The notes: generated from the sequence alone by a model not told the origin. A stretch of 29,406 nt of DNA from Obelidium mucronatum (GCA_025765595.1 JAIVFH010000313.1:1-29406); one strand, 5' to 3'; shown: positions 1 to 10,477, counted from the stretch's first letter. Numbers and translations are program-made.

Positions 1-344
1 GAAGCTCGATCTGCCGGCAAGAATCTCAAGTGCCAGCACTGCGACTTGCGACTTGATAGACAGCTTCAACATCAGCGTGAAACGGGCAGAATGTATCGGT
101 TCGATCTGTTGTAGAAAGCCTCAGTGCAATGAAAGGGACTCTGCAGAGTTTTTAGAATAGCAGGGTCTTGTTCTCAATGCTGCATTTCCTGGCCATATCT
201 ACGGCGTGTTAGAGTTCCTTATCTGTACTGCTGTTAAATGCTGCAATGCAAGCAATACGATTTATTATCAAATAAACTAATAAATAAAAGTGAAGTTGTG
301 TCCTTGATTCTGCGAATATTTGGTCAGCGAATCTCGTCCGTGGG
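1..344. other. Left edge, no gene recognised
   Basis: No reading frame here looks like a conserved protein, and I see no RNA gene. The stretch could hold the end or untranslated region of a gene lying outside the window. From about 240 it becomes A/T-rich and runs into the tandem repeat that follows. Confidence 0.4.
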
Positions 345-660
345 TTTGACAAGAGAAGTCTTGGTCTCGTTCTTGGATGGAATTGGTTTACTCGTCCGTT
401 TTGGATGGTTCGGTTTGAGTTTATGAGTTTTGACAAAGAATTCTTGTCCGTTATTGGATGGAATTGGTTTACCTCGTCCGTTTGGATGGTTCGGTTGAGT
501 TTATGGGTTATGACAAAGAATTCTTGTCCGTATATTGGATGGAATTGGTTTACTCGTCCGTTTTGGATGGTTCGGTTTTGAGTTTATGGGTTTTGACAAA
601 GAATTCTTGTCCGTTCTTGGATGGAATTGGGTTCGGTTTGAGTTTATGTGTTTTGACAAA
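345..660. repeat. 81-bp tandem repeat, about 3.7 copies
   Basis: A unit of 81-82 bp is repeated. The marker GGATGGAATTGG starts at 375, 456, 537 and 619, and TTTGACAAAGAATTCTTGTCC recurs in variant form between the markers. The copies differ by small indels and the last one is internally shortened, so this looks like a slightly decayed minisatellite. Short open frames exist in it on both strands, but they are by-products of the repeat and not genes. It lies directly upstream of a transposon and could be subterminal to it or simply a neighbouring satellite. Confidence 0.85.
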
Positions 661-719
661 GGTCGGACTGCTCGAAGTCGGACGTGGTTAGGGGTTTGTT
701 TGGTGATTGGTGTTTGTTG

Positions 720-1005
720 ACGGTCAATAAAATTAACGCCGTCAGGGTCAATAAAATTAACGCCGTCTGACGGCGTTAATTTTATTTTGTTCACAAAATG
801 CTAACAAAGTGCCGCAATCCCAAGGCCACGGAAGCTGGGGCCAACGTCATAGCAACCGAATCAGTGGCGCTTCATTGGCCGCCGAAACGGAGATTGTACA
901 TTATTAAATTAAATATTACGATGTATCTCCGACGCCACCACCACATGCAACGCCATCGTCTGCACGCTCTGGTGGTGGTTTAACGCCGTCTGACGGCACC
1001 GTGAT
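720..1005. repeat. GCCGTC/GACGGC palindrome cluster upstream of the integrase gene
   Basis: Two direct copies of GTCAATAAAATTAACGCCGTC (near 723 and 747) are followed at once by the inverted half TGACGGCGTTAATTTTATT, giving an almost perfect long palindrome centred near 768. A second short palindrome, AACGCCGTC-T-GACGGC, lies near 982-997, about 80 bp before the integrase start codon. No matching copy was found by eye near the right side of the presumed element. These could be transposase-binding or terminal repeats, or the footprint of another inserted element. Confidence 0.6.
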
Positions 1006-1076
1006 TTCCAGTGATGGGATCTCAATAAAGTCTATTACCCAATAAGTGAAACATCTTGAAACAAAGAACAAAAACA

Positions 1077-2907
1077 ATGGACCTTGGTCAACCCTTCAAC
1101 TTGGATGCGCTGGATGACGACCTTGAAGATGTGATCATGGATAATGCTTTTGATGCAAATATCAATGAAACGGCCGAGATTCTTGAAAGGAATCAACACG
1201 ATCAAGATTTCATTGCCAATGTTTCAGAATACGCACTGATGACTCTACGCAGGGCTTACAGAACTGAGAAACGCCATCGAATGGATCGGGATACAATGAA
1301 ACAGATGGTTGGTTACATTGAAGCCCTTCTGCAGTTTGTGGTTCATCAGCAGAACCGTTTGGGTCCTAAACTGTCAGAAGCCATAATTGAGAACTTGTCT
1401 GATGTGGAAGCACGGTTGCTACATTTGATTACCAAAGTGGATGATACAATCAAGGAGGAATACTCTGGGAGACTGACTGTAGATATTGCTAGAACTGGAC
1501 GTGCCGGCCGACCAAAAAAGGAAGTTAACTTGGCTCAAGTTCATGTTCTGAGACAGTATGGCGCCACTTGGTCACTGATTGCAAGTTGCGCAGATATAAG
1601 CCGAACAACTCTTATGAACATTATACAAAAAGCAATTGCAAATGGAGCGTTCGTCGATCCATATTCATGGTCGGATATTACCGACATTGACTTGCTGGAA
1701 AAAGTGCGCGATATATTCCGAATCCACAAAAAATCAGGTGCAGACTTTATTGCAGCTCACTTATGGTCAATGTTTGGTATTCGGGTAACAAGGCAACGTG
1801 TTCGTTGTGCTGTCAAGGAAGCTGACCCAGTTGGTGTATTCAATCGGTTAGTGCATGCGATTGTGAGGCGTCGCTATACAGTTATTGGACCACGTGCACT
1901 CCAGCATATTGATGGAAACCACAAATTAGTCAAATGGAAGTTTGTTATTCACGCAGGTAAGATGTGGGTTTGTCTATTCTCAATCTTAACCCTGGCTGCT
2001 AGGAATCGATGGCTTTTCACATCTCTGCACTTATGCAAAAGTATCAACCAATAACCGTCCTGAAACTGTACTTCAAGCTTTTTTGAGTGGATGCGCCACG
2101 TATGGAACTCCTTCCAGAGTAAGATGTGATAAAGGTTGGTGCATTTTGATTTGTTACTGTTTTGAATATCTTGCACAAACAGGTGGAGAAAATATCCTTG
2201 TTGCAGAATATGTGATCCAGAAGAATGGCGTAGGAAGGGGGTCTTGTATTGCTGGGAGATCTGTCCATAATCAGCGAATTGAACGATTCAATCTTGACTT
2301 GGGGAAGAAAGTAATTGACGATTTCAAGCAACTCTTTCAGGAAATGGAAGGGGACTGCTTGGATGTGAATAATACATGGGAGCTCTGGGTTCTGCATCAA
2401 GTATTTCTGCCTCGAATTCAACTCGTTCTGGATCAGTTTCGAGAAGCTCACAACAATCATAAAAAGCGAATGCATCACTACAAATCACCAAACTTAGTGT
2501 TTAACGTGGGTTTACTTCTTCAAAGCTGATCTGTTGTGGATGACCCAGTGGGAGATTCTCTGCATGATGGTGAAATTGAGATTTATGGAGACGATCCTCA
2601 TGGACGACCTCGACGTGAGAGATTTGAAGATGGAGACTTCAGCAACTTTATGCCAAATCCAAGAGCCGAAAGAGCTCGTGTTGGAAAGATTCAGTGCCCC
2701 CTTACCCGAATTCAGCTTGAAGTCTTCCATCATATGTTTCCAAAGACTGTGATGCTGTCTGATGACCAAGAATATGGGGCTCGCATATTTCGAGATGCTA
2801 AGGCAGTTGTCAACGGTATGATACAAGAGAATGATGTGAACGTCGTTTTTGACAGCGACAGTGACATAGCGGAAGATGAAGGAAGTGAAGAAGAATCAGA
2901 AAATTGA
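1077..2907 (+). CDS. DDE integrase/transposase, probably interrupted by an in-frame TGA
   Basis: Likely catalyses cut-and-join of a DNA transposon. Exons 1077-1956, 2003-2134 and 2183 onward; the introns are 46 and 48 nt (GTAAGA..TAG, GTTGGT..CAG) and splicing restores HAGIDGFSH and DKGGEN. Catalytic residues are D279 (HIDGN), D336 (RCDKG) and E371 (NQRIERF), a D-56-D-34-E spacing typical of the retroviral-integrase/IS3 fold. A GRPKK basic stretch and a helix-turn-helix-like block (WSLIASCADISRTTL) precede it. The catalytic domain is followed by TGA at 2527-2529. The same frame then stays open to 2907 with coding-like sequence and a strongly acidic tail (DSDSDIAEDEGSEEE). A 43-nt GT-AG intron (2506-2548) would remove the stop but shifts into a poorer frame, so I favour a nonsense mutation. 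ATG 1077 is the first methionine in frame. Confidence 0.8.
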
Positions 2908-2948
2908 GAGCAGAAAATTGTATTTTTCATAAATGAATTTATGTATTA

Positions 2949-5900
2949 TTAAACTGCTCCAAATTTGAGGGCTTCATCAGACATATCTGGTGCAATCAAA
3001 CCAGCAAACATACCAGACGCCACCCCATCAACTCCCTCCTCACAAACATCGTAAAAACTGACATTAACATTGCTGAAGCAAGTGGAGTACTTGCAATAGT
3101 TTGGCTGTGCAGTGAATGAAAGAGCAATCAATTTTGGTACAGGGATAAATGACTGTCCTGTGATCAATCGCAAGCTTCTGCAGTACTGCTGGCAAGTCCA
3201 AGTTCTTGCAATTTCCATCCATGCCATCCAAGTCTGGCGCTCACGATCAGATGCAGTCAATGCAAGTGGTTTAAACTGTTTTCGATACTCATCAAATGTT
3301 GTTGGTTCTCGAAAGAGGTTCGCGACAAGGGGAAAAAGCTGTTGAAAGTCTGGGAGCTCATTGACATGTCCTTCTTCCTCACTTTGATCATCTGTGAGCC
3401 AATGATGATTAAAACCTCGTCGTGCAAGTCCTGCAGCAGTGTAGCACTTCAGAACACATTCTGCCAGAATAACAAACGCCTCCCATTCGTTATCCAAGGC
3501 TGCCTCCCAATCCCTATCAAGCTGTGGCAGATATTAGCAATACATTTTGAGTGTATCAAAACTTACATCGGGCCCCCACACATACTGATCCAACTCCAAT
3601 TCATCAGCCCAAGTATTGTGGGTGACAATCCTTCCCTTCACACTTTCACAGTAGTAGTTGCGATTTGCGCCAATAAACTGGAATACATTCCCATTTCCAC
3701 TTCTTTCAACCATCGCGCGCGTGTACCAACTTACAGGCGCATTTAAAACGTTCAATAGCATTTGTGGTGCCATTTGAGAAGGAAACATGCATGCGTCAGC
3801 GCGATGAAGAAGGCCCCAACACAGATACTAAATGAAAGAAATCATGTTTATAATAATAACAAAAAAGACATGAATAATTGGTACTTTTCCAAAGCTGATG
3901 TAGCTCAAACGCAATCGTGCACTTGGCTTTCGCTCTGTCAAACCAAAATGTCTCAAAGTTTCTCCTTCAAACTCATTTGATTTAAGTCTCTCTTCACCAA
4001 AAAATACTGCCGTTTGTGCCAATACTGAGCCTCGAGCATCAAACGCAGGGAATTCTTCATTATCTTGCAAAACAGGAAGTTTTGCAAAAGACCGGGTACT
4101 CATTTCATCGTCAAGAAGGCCTTCAATATTGTACGCTGTAAAGCCACCGGCAGGTTGCCTAATTTCATATTTTTCCCCTGTTGGGATACCAAGACGCACA
4201 GAATCCCACGTCCGCAAACGATCACAAGCAGCAAAGATATCGGTAATTTCTGCAAGAGTAGATGATTCTGTGTTTTCTGAAAGAGTAGATGATTCTGCGT
4301 TTTCATGGTTTTGTTGATTGTTCTGACCCAGTTGTTGCACCGTTTCTGTTTGAGATCCTGGCGTTGGTTGAGCAGCTCTTGTGACAGCTGCCATGGCAGA
4401 CCGATTCCGTATTTCTTCCACCGTAGGTTCTAGTTCATTTGAAGAGGTTTGAGCCTCCGATGAGGTTGTAGGAGTGTGATCAAGAACTTCCGAACTGTTT
4501 GACAGTTCCTGCGATGCAAAGTACGCCATCTCCAAGTCCAAATGGAAATTGTTGTCAGCGTCAAGGAGTTGGAGAATATCATCATCTATTGGCGGCAAGG
4601 TTGTCGAAATTGAAGATACGGTTGTGTCGTCGCTGGGAGGATTGTCATGTGTCCAATCTAAGTGGATCATTGGTCGAGCACGCCGAGAAGGTTGTTGCGA
4701 GCTTTCACCAATATTTTCAGTTGAAAGCGCCGCATTAACTGAAGAAAACATGGGATATTCCACTGTTTTAGTTGCCGCAAGAGTCCCAATCCCATTGTGG
4801 TCATCGCTGTCACTGGGTTGGTCACTCTCAGTTTTGGCAATCGTAGCAATTCCATCCTTTAACTGGTGAGCCTCAATGCCAGATACAATACTGTGATTCC
4901 CTGATTGGTGGTATCCGTCAGCTAATATTGATGTTTTAAAATTACTCACCAACTAGTGGTTGATCTTTAGGAAACGCATGGACGAAATAGCTCTTTGTTC
5001 TCCGCTGGAACGTGCTCTGATAACTACAGATCTGCTGGTAAAAGCCATGTCCCTTGGCTTGCTCATTCAGCATCGTGTCTGATTGAAGTTGCTGCCACAT
5101 TGTTTCAAGTCTTTCCGATGAGCACTCAGGCTGAAACATCACCTTTCCTTCAACTTGATACCCTCCTTCGTAACTCATCAGAACCCAGTTAAGCTTGTCA
5201 AAAGGACATTGAGAATCGACAGTCATCTGGTACCCTTTTTTCGCAAATGTTTCTAACGCACTTTTCAAAAGTCCCGAATTGACTGTAATCGTTTCCGGAA
5301 ACAGTTTAAGAGTTTTGAGTTCTTTTTGCCTGTGAATTTGAAATAAGCTCACGTATGGGTGCCCACAAATGACAAATCTTACATTTCATCAAATGGAAGG
5401 ATAAAAATGTCATGACGATTCCCTTTGTCGTCAAAATACATTGTTCGAGGGACGTAATACATGTTAATAGTCACCCCTTTGCCCTTGTAACCCATTCCGC
5501 CGTTTCTGTTATCGGCTTGGTTGACGCCCGATGAACCACTGGAATGATTTTTGATAATTGATTGAATAGGGTTGCTTCTTTTGTTAGAACCAGCGGTGGA
5601 CTTCTCAGAAACTTTGCGCTTTTCTCGATTCTTGAATATTGTTGCCCCAGGCGCAACCAGCGTATTGGGACCTTGGTAAGGCTTGTAGGGTGCCATAACA
5701 TTGCGCCTCTCGGCACTTGCTGCGTCAGCTACAGATCCAGTGCTTGAGCTACTTGCGTCAGCTTGCGATTGGAGAGTTTGAACCCCGCTCAAAAAGGAGG
5801 TGACATTCCTGAATGAGCCGTTAGTGTCAGTGACGAGAACAATAAAGACATCTGTACCTTGTATCATGCAATGTTTTTGTGTTTGCTGATGATGGTGGCA

Positions 5901-6075
5901 TTCTTGATGCAACCCCATTTGTCACCACTGATGTTGAACTGTTTGTTTGCGATCGGTCCTTCACCAGATTCGAAAGGCAGTCAGTGCACCACTGCTTGTC
6001 ATCAAGAATTTGAACTGTTGCAGCAGGTTTAAACTGGTTGCAACAACTGCACTTGACGCATGCAGTTGTTGTCAT
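2949..6075 (-). CDS. Unknown 964-residue protein with N-terminal CxxC zinc motif, transposon companion
   Basis: I do not recognise this protein. Six exons read on the minus strand: 6075-5858, 5808-5383, 5329-4950, 4921-3885, 3827-3567 and 3521-2949. The introns are 49, 53, 28, 57 and 45 nt, all GT-AG, and every join keeps the frame. Residues 6-33 hold C-x2-C...C-x2-C, a zinc-ribbon-like arrangement. A Ser/Lys-rich region follows. The fourth exon is long, Ser/Thr/Glu/Gln-rich and probably disordered in its first half, with TESSTL-type short repeats. The last two exons look globular and contain Trp- and Tyr-rich segments (MAWMEIARTWTCQQYC). It converges on the integrase gene, so a role as DNA-binding or accessory protein of the same transposon is plausible but unproven. 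A start at GTG 6108 would add 11 basic residues; ATG 6075 is preferred. Confidence 0.65.
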
Positions 6076-6108
6076 TTTTCTTCTCTTTTTTTTCAGAACT
6101 TTTGCCAC

Positions 6109-6904
6109 AACTGCCCCAACTCTCTACGTCAACTGCAATGTGTTGGAAATCTGAGTAAATTGCATATAACGTTGATTTAAATGTGCAGAAATCTGCCAGT
6201 AGTGGTTTTTATTAGTTTCGTCACTCTTGTTACTTTTTCTGATAACAACTCTATGTTGAAAAAAAAATTCTTTTTCACTCTGTGTTAAAAAAAAGACGGA
6301 ATTTTGACTGTGTGTTAAAAAAAAATTTGAATTTTGACTCTCTTTTGAAAAAATAATATTTGGTCAAACGGCTGACCATAAGGACGTGAGCATTTTTGGA
6401 ACAAATGATATTAATAAGGGGTTGTAAACTCGCGGAGCTACTCAGCTGTCGGGGTTGTGACTTCTGCATTTTGATCGTGAGAACATCTAATCGTTTCGTT
6501 GTACTTGCTTATTCGACCTGCCTTTTTTAAATAAAACGCGTCAAAAGAAAGTAATCTTTCATATGTCACTCTGTACTAAGCTTTATATCAGTGATCACAG
6601 AAGATCACATTGCTTAATAACTATATTCCAAAATCTGAAGGATGATGCTCTGGACCTGTTGCAGGCCAGTAACCCATGTGCGTGATTTTCATTTAATCAT
6701 CTGACTTTCTTACAAATGAAAGGAAAGGGTGATTTTCCAATCATTTCGCGAAATAAGTAGTCTTATCTCCCTGTATCCTTTTTAGCCTCAGCTATAAAGC
6801 TACACACCCTTTTTCTCTGTGCGGCGACATTTTGCTGAGCCAGCATTATAATAAAGTGATGGCCCCCTTTGATTTGTCAACAGACACAATTTTCTTTGAA
6901 TTTA
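6109..6904. other. Gene-free A/T-rich spacer between the two transposon regions
   Basis: No open frame here looks coding. It contains the A-tract tandem repeat annotated separately and a decamer CCTTTTTAGC at 6777-6786 that recurs inverted at 16351-16360. The border between the integrase element and the Helitron-type element must fall in this stretch. Confidence 0.5.
6254..6350. repeat. 30-bp tandem repeat with A-tracts, about 3 copies
   Basis: Units of the form GTTRAAAAAAAA...TTTTGACTCTGT start at 6254, 6284 and 6314, a period of 30 bp, with a degenerate fourth start near 6343. Runs of eight or nine A on the plus strand are the constant part, so it may be a phased, bent-DNA tract near a transposon end. 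Confidence 0.7.
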
Positions 6905-7016
6905 GCTTCCAATAAAAACAGAATATTGGAAATCGCTCACCACTATAATGGGGAGTTAAGGGCCTACACGGGCTTCCAATAAAAACAGATTATTGGAAAT
7001 CGCTCACTTCTATAAT
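6905..7016. repeat. 45-bp direct repeat carrying two 25-bp palindromes
   Basis: Two near-identical 45-bp units (6905-6949 and 6972-7016) each start with GCTTCCAATAAAAACAG and end with CTATAAT. Each holds one palindrome TTCCAATA-N9-TATTGGAA (6907-6931, 6974-6998). They lie 160-270 bp downstream of the stop codon of gene A, in its probable 3' region and near the presumed left end of the element. Confidence 0.9.
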
Positions 7017-7174
7017 TAAAACTTTGAATCACAAAGTGCATATTTTCAACCCATGTCGCGTTATAACAATGACCAGCAACCTTCCACTACTTATTGCAGG
7101 AAAATGAAAAGATGTTGTACTATGTTGTACTTTATTTACCTCAAGATGACAAATCCAATACTAATTGGAGAATA

Positions 7175-8257
7175 TTACCATTCATCCTCCTTTGCCACCA
7201 CATCCTTCTTCCCAAACACAATTCTGTCAGCGTTGCCATTTTCATCTTCATTGCGTTCAAACAAGACAACAAATGTAGGGACAAAAGACACGTCTCCATT
7301 GGAATCCAATTTGACTGTTGCCGAAACCAAAACAAAGTCACCTGGAAGCAAATGGGTAAGACGTTTGTTATTTTTGAGCTCCTTCAGATCAAAGTCCTTC
7401 TTTGAGCAGTCAAAAAGGGGAATGAATGGAACTCCCTCCCCATTTAGATTGTATGGTCTATTGGCTAGTGGTGGACGTCTTCCGGGAGTTCTGGAAGGAG
7501 TGCTTGCATTGTTTTTTGGTGGTGGTCTCAATGGAGTGTTTGTTGCTCTTGTAGAGCTTTCTGGCCCTTTAATGTAACAGTAATGTAAGTTTGATAGCAG
7601 GGTAAAGGATAAAACAATACTTACAGTAGGTGCGACAAAAATGAATCCAATCGATGTCATCATGAGCGCCAAAATCAAATGGCTTTGGCATTGGTTCTGA
7701 TCCCATTCGCTTCACGAGAAAGTCGCAGAAACCGTCGGCGTGGGCTGATGTCAACAAAGACCGACAGAAAATACTTCCAACCAAGAACGGAGTGTGTTCA
7801 GTTGGAGGGCGGAAGACTCCATCAGTTCTATTGAGAACTTCACAAGGAAACAAGAAAGATGCAGGAATTTGCTTCTTCTCAAGAGTTGTCACGCCAAGGT
7901 AGTATCCGGCTGAAAGAGAGAAAGAAATAAAGTTAGTCTCTATGCTTCCAATAAAATAAAAATATTGGAAGATCCAATGCCTTCCAATAAAATAAAAACA
8001 TTGGAATATCCAACAAACAAATAGATTGGAACATCACCAGGTTCGCCAAAAAAAATCTTTTGGTAACTCGCAGGACTGCGAATCACATCAGGGATGCCAA
8101 GACCGTTAGCAATGACACCAGCTTTAGACTCAAGAAGCCGCAGAATGTCCGCCAGGTTTCTTGGAGTCCGAGAAGATGCATCGCCAGAGAGGAATCTTGC
8201 AAGACTAACAGTGGCAGCTCGAGCAGACGTTTCAGAGTCCCAGTTAGCGCTGAGCAT
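7175..8257 (-). CDS. Helitron-associated gene A, 298 residues, function unknown
   Basis: Not recognised as a known family. Exons 8257-8038, 7909-7625 and 7566-7175 are joined in frame. The introns are 128 nt (8037-7910, holding two 25-bp palindromes) and 58 nt (7624-7567, GTAAGT..AAG). The first two exons look globular (NLADILRLLESKAGVIANGLG; FLFPCEVLNRTDGVFRPP). A Pro/Arg-rich linker follows (TPLRPPPKNN, TPGRRPP). The C-terminal 80 residues alternate short beta-type stretches (LLPGDFVLVSATVKL, FVPTFVVLFER), which could be an OB-fold like that of RPA-type single-strand DNA-binding proteins; this is inference from pattern only. It is transcribed away from gene B across a 154-bp gap, so the two probably share a promoter. 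ATG 8257 is the only good start. Confidence 0.65.
7946..8006. repeat. Two 25-bp palindromes in intron 1 of gene A
   Basis: Copies at 7946-7970 (perfect arms) and 7982-8006 (one arm mismatch). On the transcribed-sense (minus) strand the first copy is identical, base for base, to the copy at 15145-15169 in gene C, so the T-rich centre follows the direction of transcription. Confidence 0.9.
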
Positions 8258-8411
8258 TTAATAAGTAGGGAAGATCTGAGGGGTGGGTAGGTAAGTTTGA
8301 GGGGGCAGGGAGGTTGCCTTTATACCTTTTTCCCACTGGCCAAGCAGTGTGAATATCCAAGCAACGTGAATTAAGGCCTCCAAGCAATTTGGAGAATCCA
8401 ATTTTTTCGAA
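8258..8411. promoter_or_regulatory. Bidirectional promoter region between genes A and B
   Basis: Genes A (-) and B (+) start 154 bp apart and diverge, so their promoters must overlap here. A TATA-like TTTATAC lies at 8319-8325, about 87 bp before the gene B start codon, with a G-rich stretch before it. No defined factor site was identified. Confidence 0.4.
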
Positions 8412-10031
8412 ATGGAGCCAAGCGCAGACACGCTCACCGACAACAACACCACAGCGGCCAACTCACCGTCAGCTTCACAGGAGACAAGAAACAGCTGCGC
8501 TATAGGCAATGATGATGTTGAGGATGTACAACCTGGGCTGCGGTAAGGACGCACACCGAGGGAGCATTTTAGTTTTAGTCTAAGTTGTGCTCTCCTAAGA
8601 AAACGCACCAGAGATGAGTGTGACCCTTCAGACGACGAGGCAGCACCCACCTTTGGACCGCCAACGACTATAGCCTCGGCCATTTCTGCAGGATCGCTCA
8701 TCCTCGGCAAGCGCACCGAATTCCTGTCCATAGACCGTGAAGCATTTACCCAAGACCCAAACAAGTCTGCAACAAGCTTGGTGGATACCCTCTTGCAATC
8801 GCGTATAAGTGTGGAAATTGACGAGCGTCTGGGAATGGCGGCTGCATTCAAGGCAGTCCTACTCAATGTGATAAGTGACGCAGCAACGTTCGGTGACTGC
8901 CTGAGCCAAGTGGCTCAAGCACAAGGACAGAACTGCTTTTATATTTCTCAAGCATTCAACAGGTTTGTGAATTTTTCTCTTCCAATAATTTTATTTTATT
9001 GGAAGGGATTTTATTTTATTGGATGGGATTTTCCAAGGTTGTTTACCTAAATGTTTGACCAGATTGTTTCTTTTGCAAGCCATGCCAACCGATGATTGGC
9101 GAGATCTACTGGCAAGAGAGTACGAAAGTGCATTTCCGTCACTTTCTCAGGAACCAGTGTCACACTCCCGCAAAAAGCAAAAGGTTGTTACCTCTTTGGG
9201 TGATACTTCGGCTTCAAGCATGCCCCGACGGAAGTCAAGTGGCACCACTGCCAAACAAGTTCTAAAAAATTTTGATCAACTGTACAACAAGTTGGAGTCA
9301 TTATTGGGTTTAGCAGTGTTCCAACCTTTGGCTCCTGCTATCGCCGAGCTTTCCCAGGATATCAGCATTGGAATGAAGTATGCTGTTATACTTAACAAGT
9401 TGACCAGGTAAGATTATCTAAAGTTTCAAAGCATTCTTTAAAACGCAAAACTAGGGAATTCAATGGAATCTGTGAAGATTTGTATCGCTCTAGGTGTGAT
9501 GGGAAGCTTGGTCGGTCATTGAAGGTTCTTTCTTTTGGGGTCTCCTTACTTCTGGAAACGGTCAAATGGCTCAATTTCTATGTTCAAGATCACAAGGGGA
9601 AAAAACCACCAAAGGGGTATTCATCGAAGCGCCACATCGAAGATTATCTCCTGGGGCTTCGTGGGAAAGGAGTGGCATATGGTCCTCTGCTGACTCCTCA
9701 GGAACACTTAAAGGAGAAGGAGAGAAAGGACAATGCCGCCGAAGATGCGCGAAATCTACAGGTCAGCGAGGAAGAAGAAGCCAGTGACTCTGCCGCAGAC
9801 TCGAAAGGAAAGGGAAAAGGAAAAGGAAAGAAGAAGCGGACGACACGTGATTTCCCTGAGATGGACCCGCAGATTTTCCGACTTAAAGATGGGGAATTTA
9901 AAGGATACTTACCATTGGAAGTGCTGCGAGTGTTCTGTGAATCAAAGCGGATCTCAGTTGACGGTGAAGGGGTGACAGTTATTGATCTCACCAACAACAG
10001 TGACAGCGAGGACAATGACGAAGCTGTGTGA
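8412..10031 (+). CDS. Helitron-associated gene B, 471 residues, C-terminal SUMO-interacting motif
   Basis: Family not recognised. Exons 8412-8542, 8600-8962, 9063-9407 and 9455-10031 join in frame; the introns are 57, 100 and 47 nt, the second carrying a 25-bp palindrome. The N-terminus is Ser/Thr/Asn-rich. The middle is helical and hydrophobic enough to be a folded domain (SRISVEIDERLGMAAAFKAV; LGLAVFQPLAPAIAELSQD). A basic KGKGKGKGKKKR stretch near residue 400 looks like a nuclear localisation or DNA-binding patch. The protein ends with V-I-D-L-T at residues 455-459 followed by an acidic Ser/Asp/Glu run, which matches the classic SUMO-interacting motif. I infer a nuclear protein that may dock on SUMOylated host chromatin or repair factors. 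A tract of TGCTTTGC repeats follows the stop codon. Confidence 0.7.
8980..9025. repeat. 25-bp palindrome plus half copy in intron 2 of gene B
   Basis: The full copy at 8980-9004 has perfect 8-bp arms around ATTTTATTT. It is followed directly by a second right half (GATTTTATTTTATTGGAT, 9006-9023) lacking its left arm. Confidence 0.9.
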
Positions 10032-10477
10032 AATGCCTGAGTTCAAATCTGTTGATGCTTTGCTCTCTTTGCTGCTTTGCTGCTTAGCTGCTTTGCTGCT
10101 TTGCTGCTTGGTGTGTTGTGCTTTTCAACCTATTCATTTTTTCTTGGCATTTTTTAGTATATAAGTAAAGAGTTTCCCTTCCCTTCCAGTTTCCCATTTC
10201 AATTCAATTCGTATTCAAATTGGTTTAAGATTTGACTCTCCAAGAAGAATTTGCAACGAACATTTGAGTGCAATATCTTGGGATATATTCAATTTAGCCC
10301 TTCCAATAATTTCAAATTATTGGAAACTTTGAAAGTCTTCCCTCCAATAATTTTAAATTATTGGAAACGGCGAAAGTCTTTGCCTACACTTTCCAGGTAT
10401 GTCCTTTTGTTCTGGTTGGACGTCTTCCTATGCTTAAATCTTATCAAGTAGACCACTCTGTCTCTGGATAAATTCAA
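10032..10477. other. Spacer between genes B and C with microsatellite and probable 5' UTR of gene C
   Basis: A period-8 repeat of GCTTTGCT/GCTTAGCT covers about 10055-10112, just after the gene B stop. A TATA-like TATATAAG near 10157-10164 and T/C-rich sequence follow. Two 25-bp palindromes then sit between 10301 and 10366, ahead of a CTTTCCAG that could be the acceptor of an intron in the 5' untranslated region of gene C. Confidence 0.5.
10301..10366. repeat. Two 25-bp palindromes upstream of gene C
   Basis: 10301-10325 has perfect arms (centre ATTTCAAAT). 10342-10366 has one mismatch at the first arm base (centre ATTTTAAAT). They are probably in a 5' untranslated intron. Confidence 0.9.

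Larger units (their letters stand above)
700..6500. mobile_element. Two-gene DNA transposon (IS3EU/Ginger-like), ends not resolved
   Basis: A DDE integrase gene on the plus strand and a large unknown gene on the minus strand converge, with only 41 bp between their stop codons. Nothing else fills the interval. The shared tight layout suggests one element, although only the integrase identifies it as mobile. The integrase type (HIDGN, RCDKGGEN, NQRIERF) matches the family of eukaryotic 'integrase core domain' proteins placed with IS3EU or Ginger-like transposons; the exact superfamily is inference. I could not find a terminal inverted repeat pair or target-site duplication, so the limits given are approximate. 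Confidence 0.5.

Noticed and set aside
501..794. Minus-strand open frame across the minisatellite
   Set aside because: It is a by-product of the 81-bp repeat, whose unit is a multiple of three. The repeated peptides look arbitrary.
8258..8866. Long open frame on the minus strand upstream of gene A
   Set aside because: It is antisense to exons 1 and 2 of gene B, whose plus-strand reading joins in frame with later exons and ends in a clear motif. The minus-strand protein is Ser/Leu-rich without recognisable structure.
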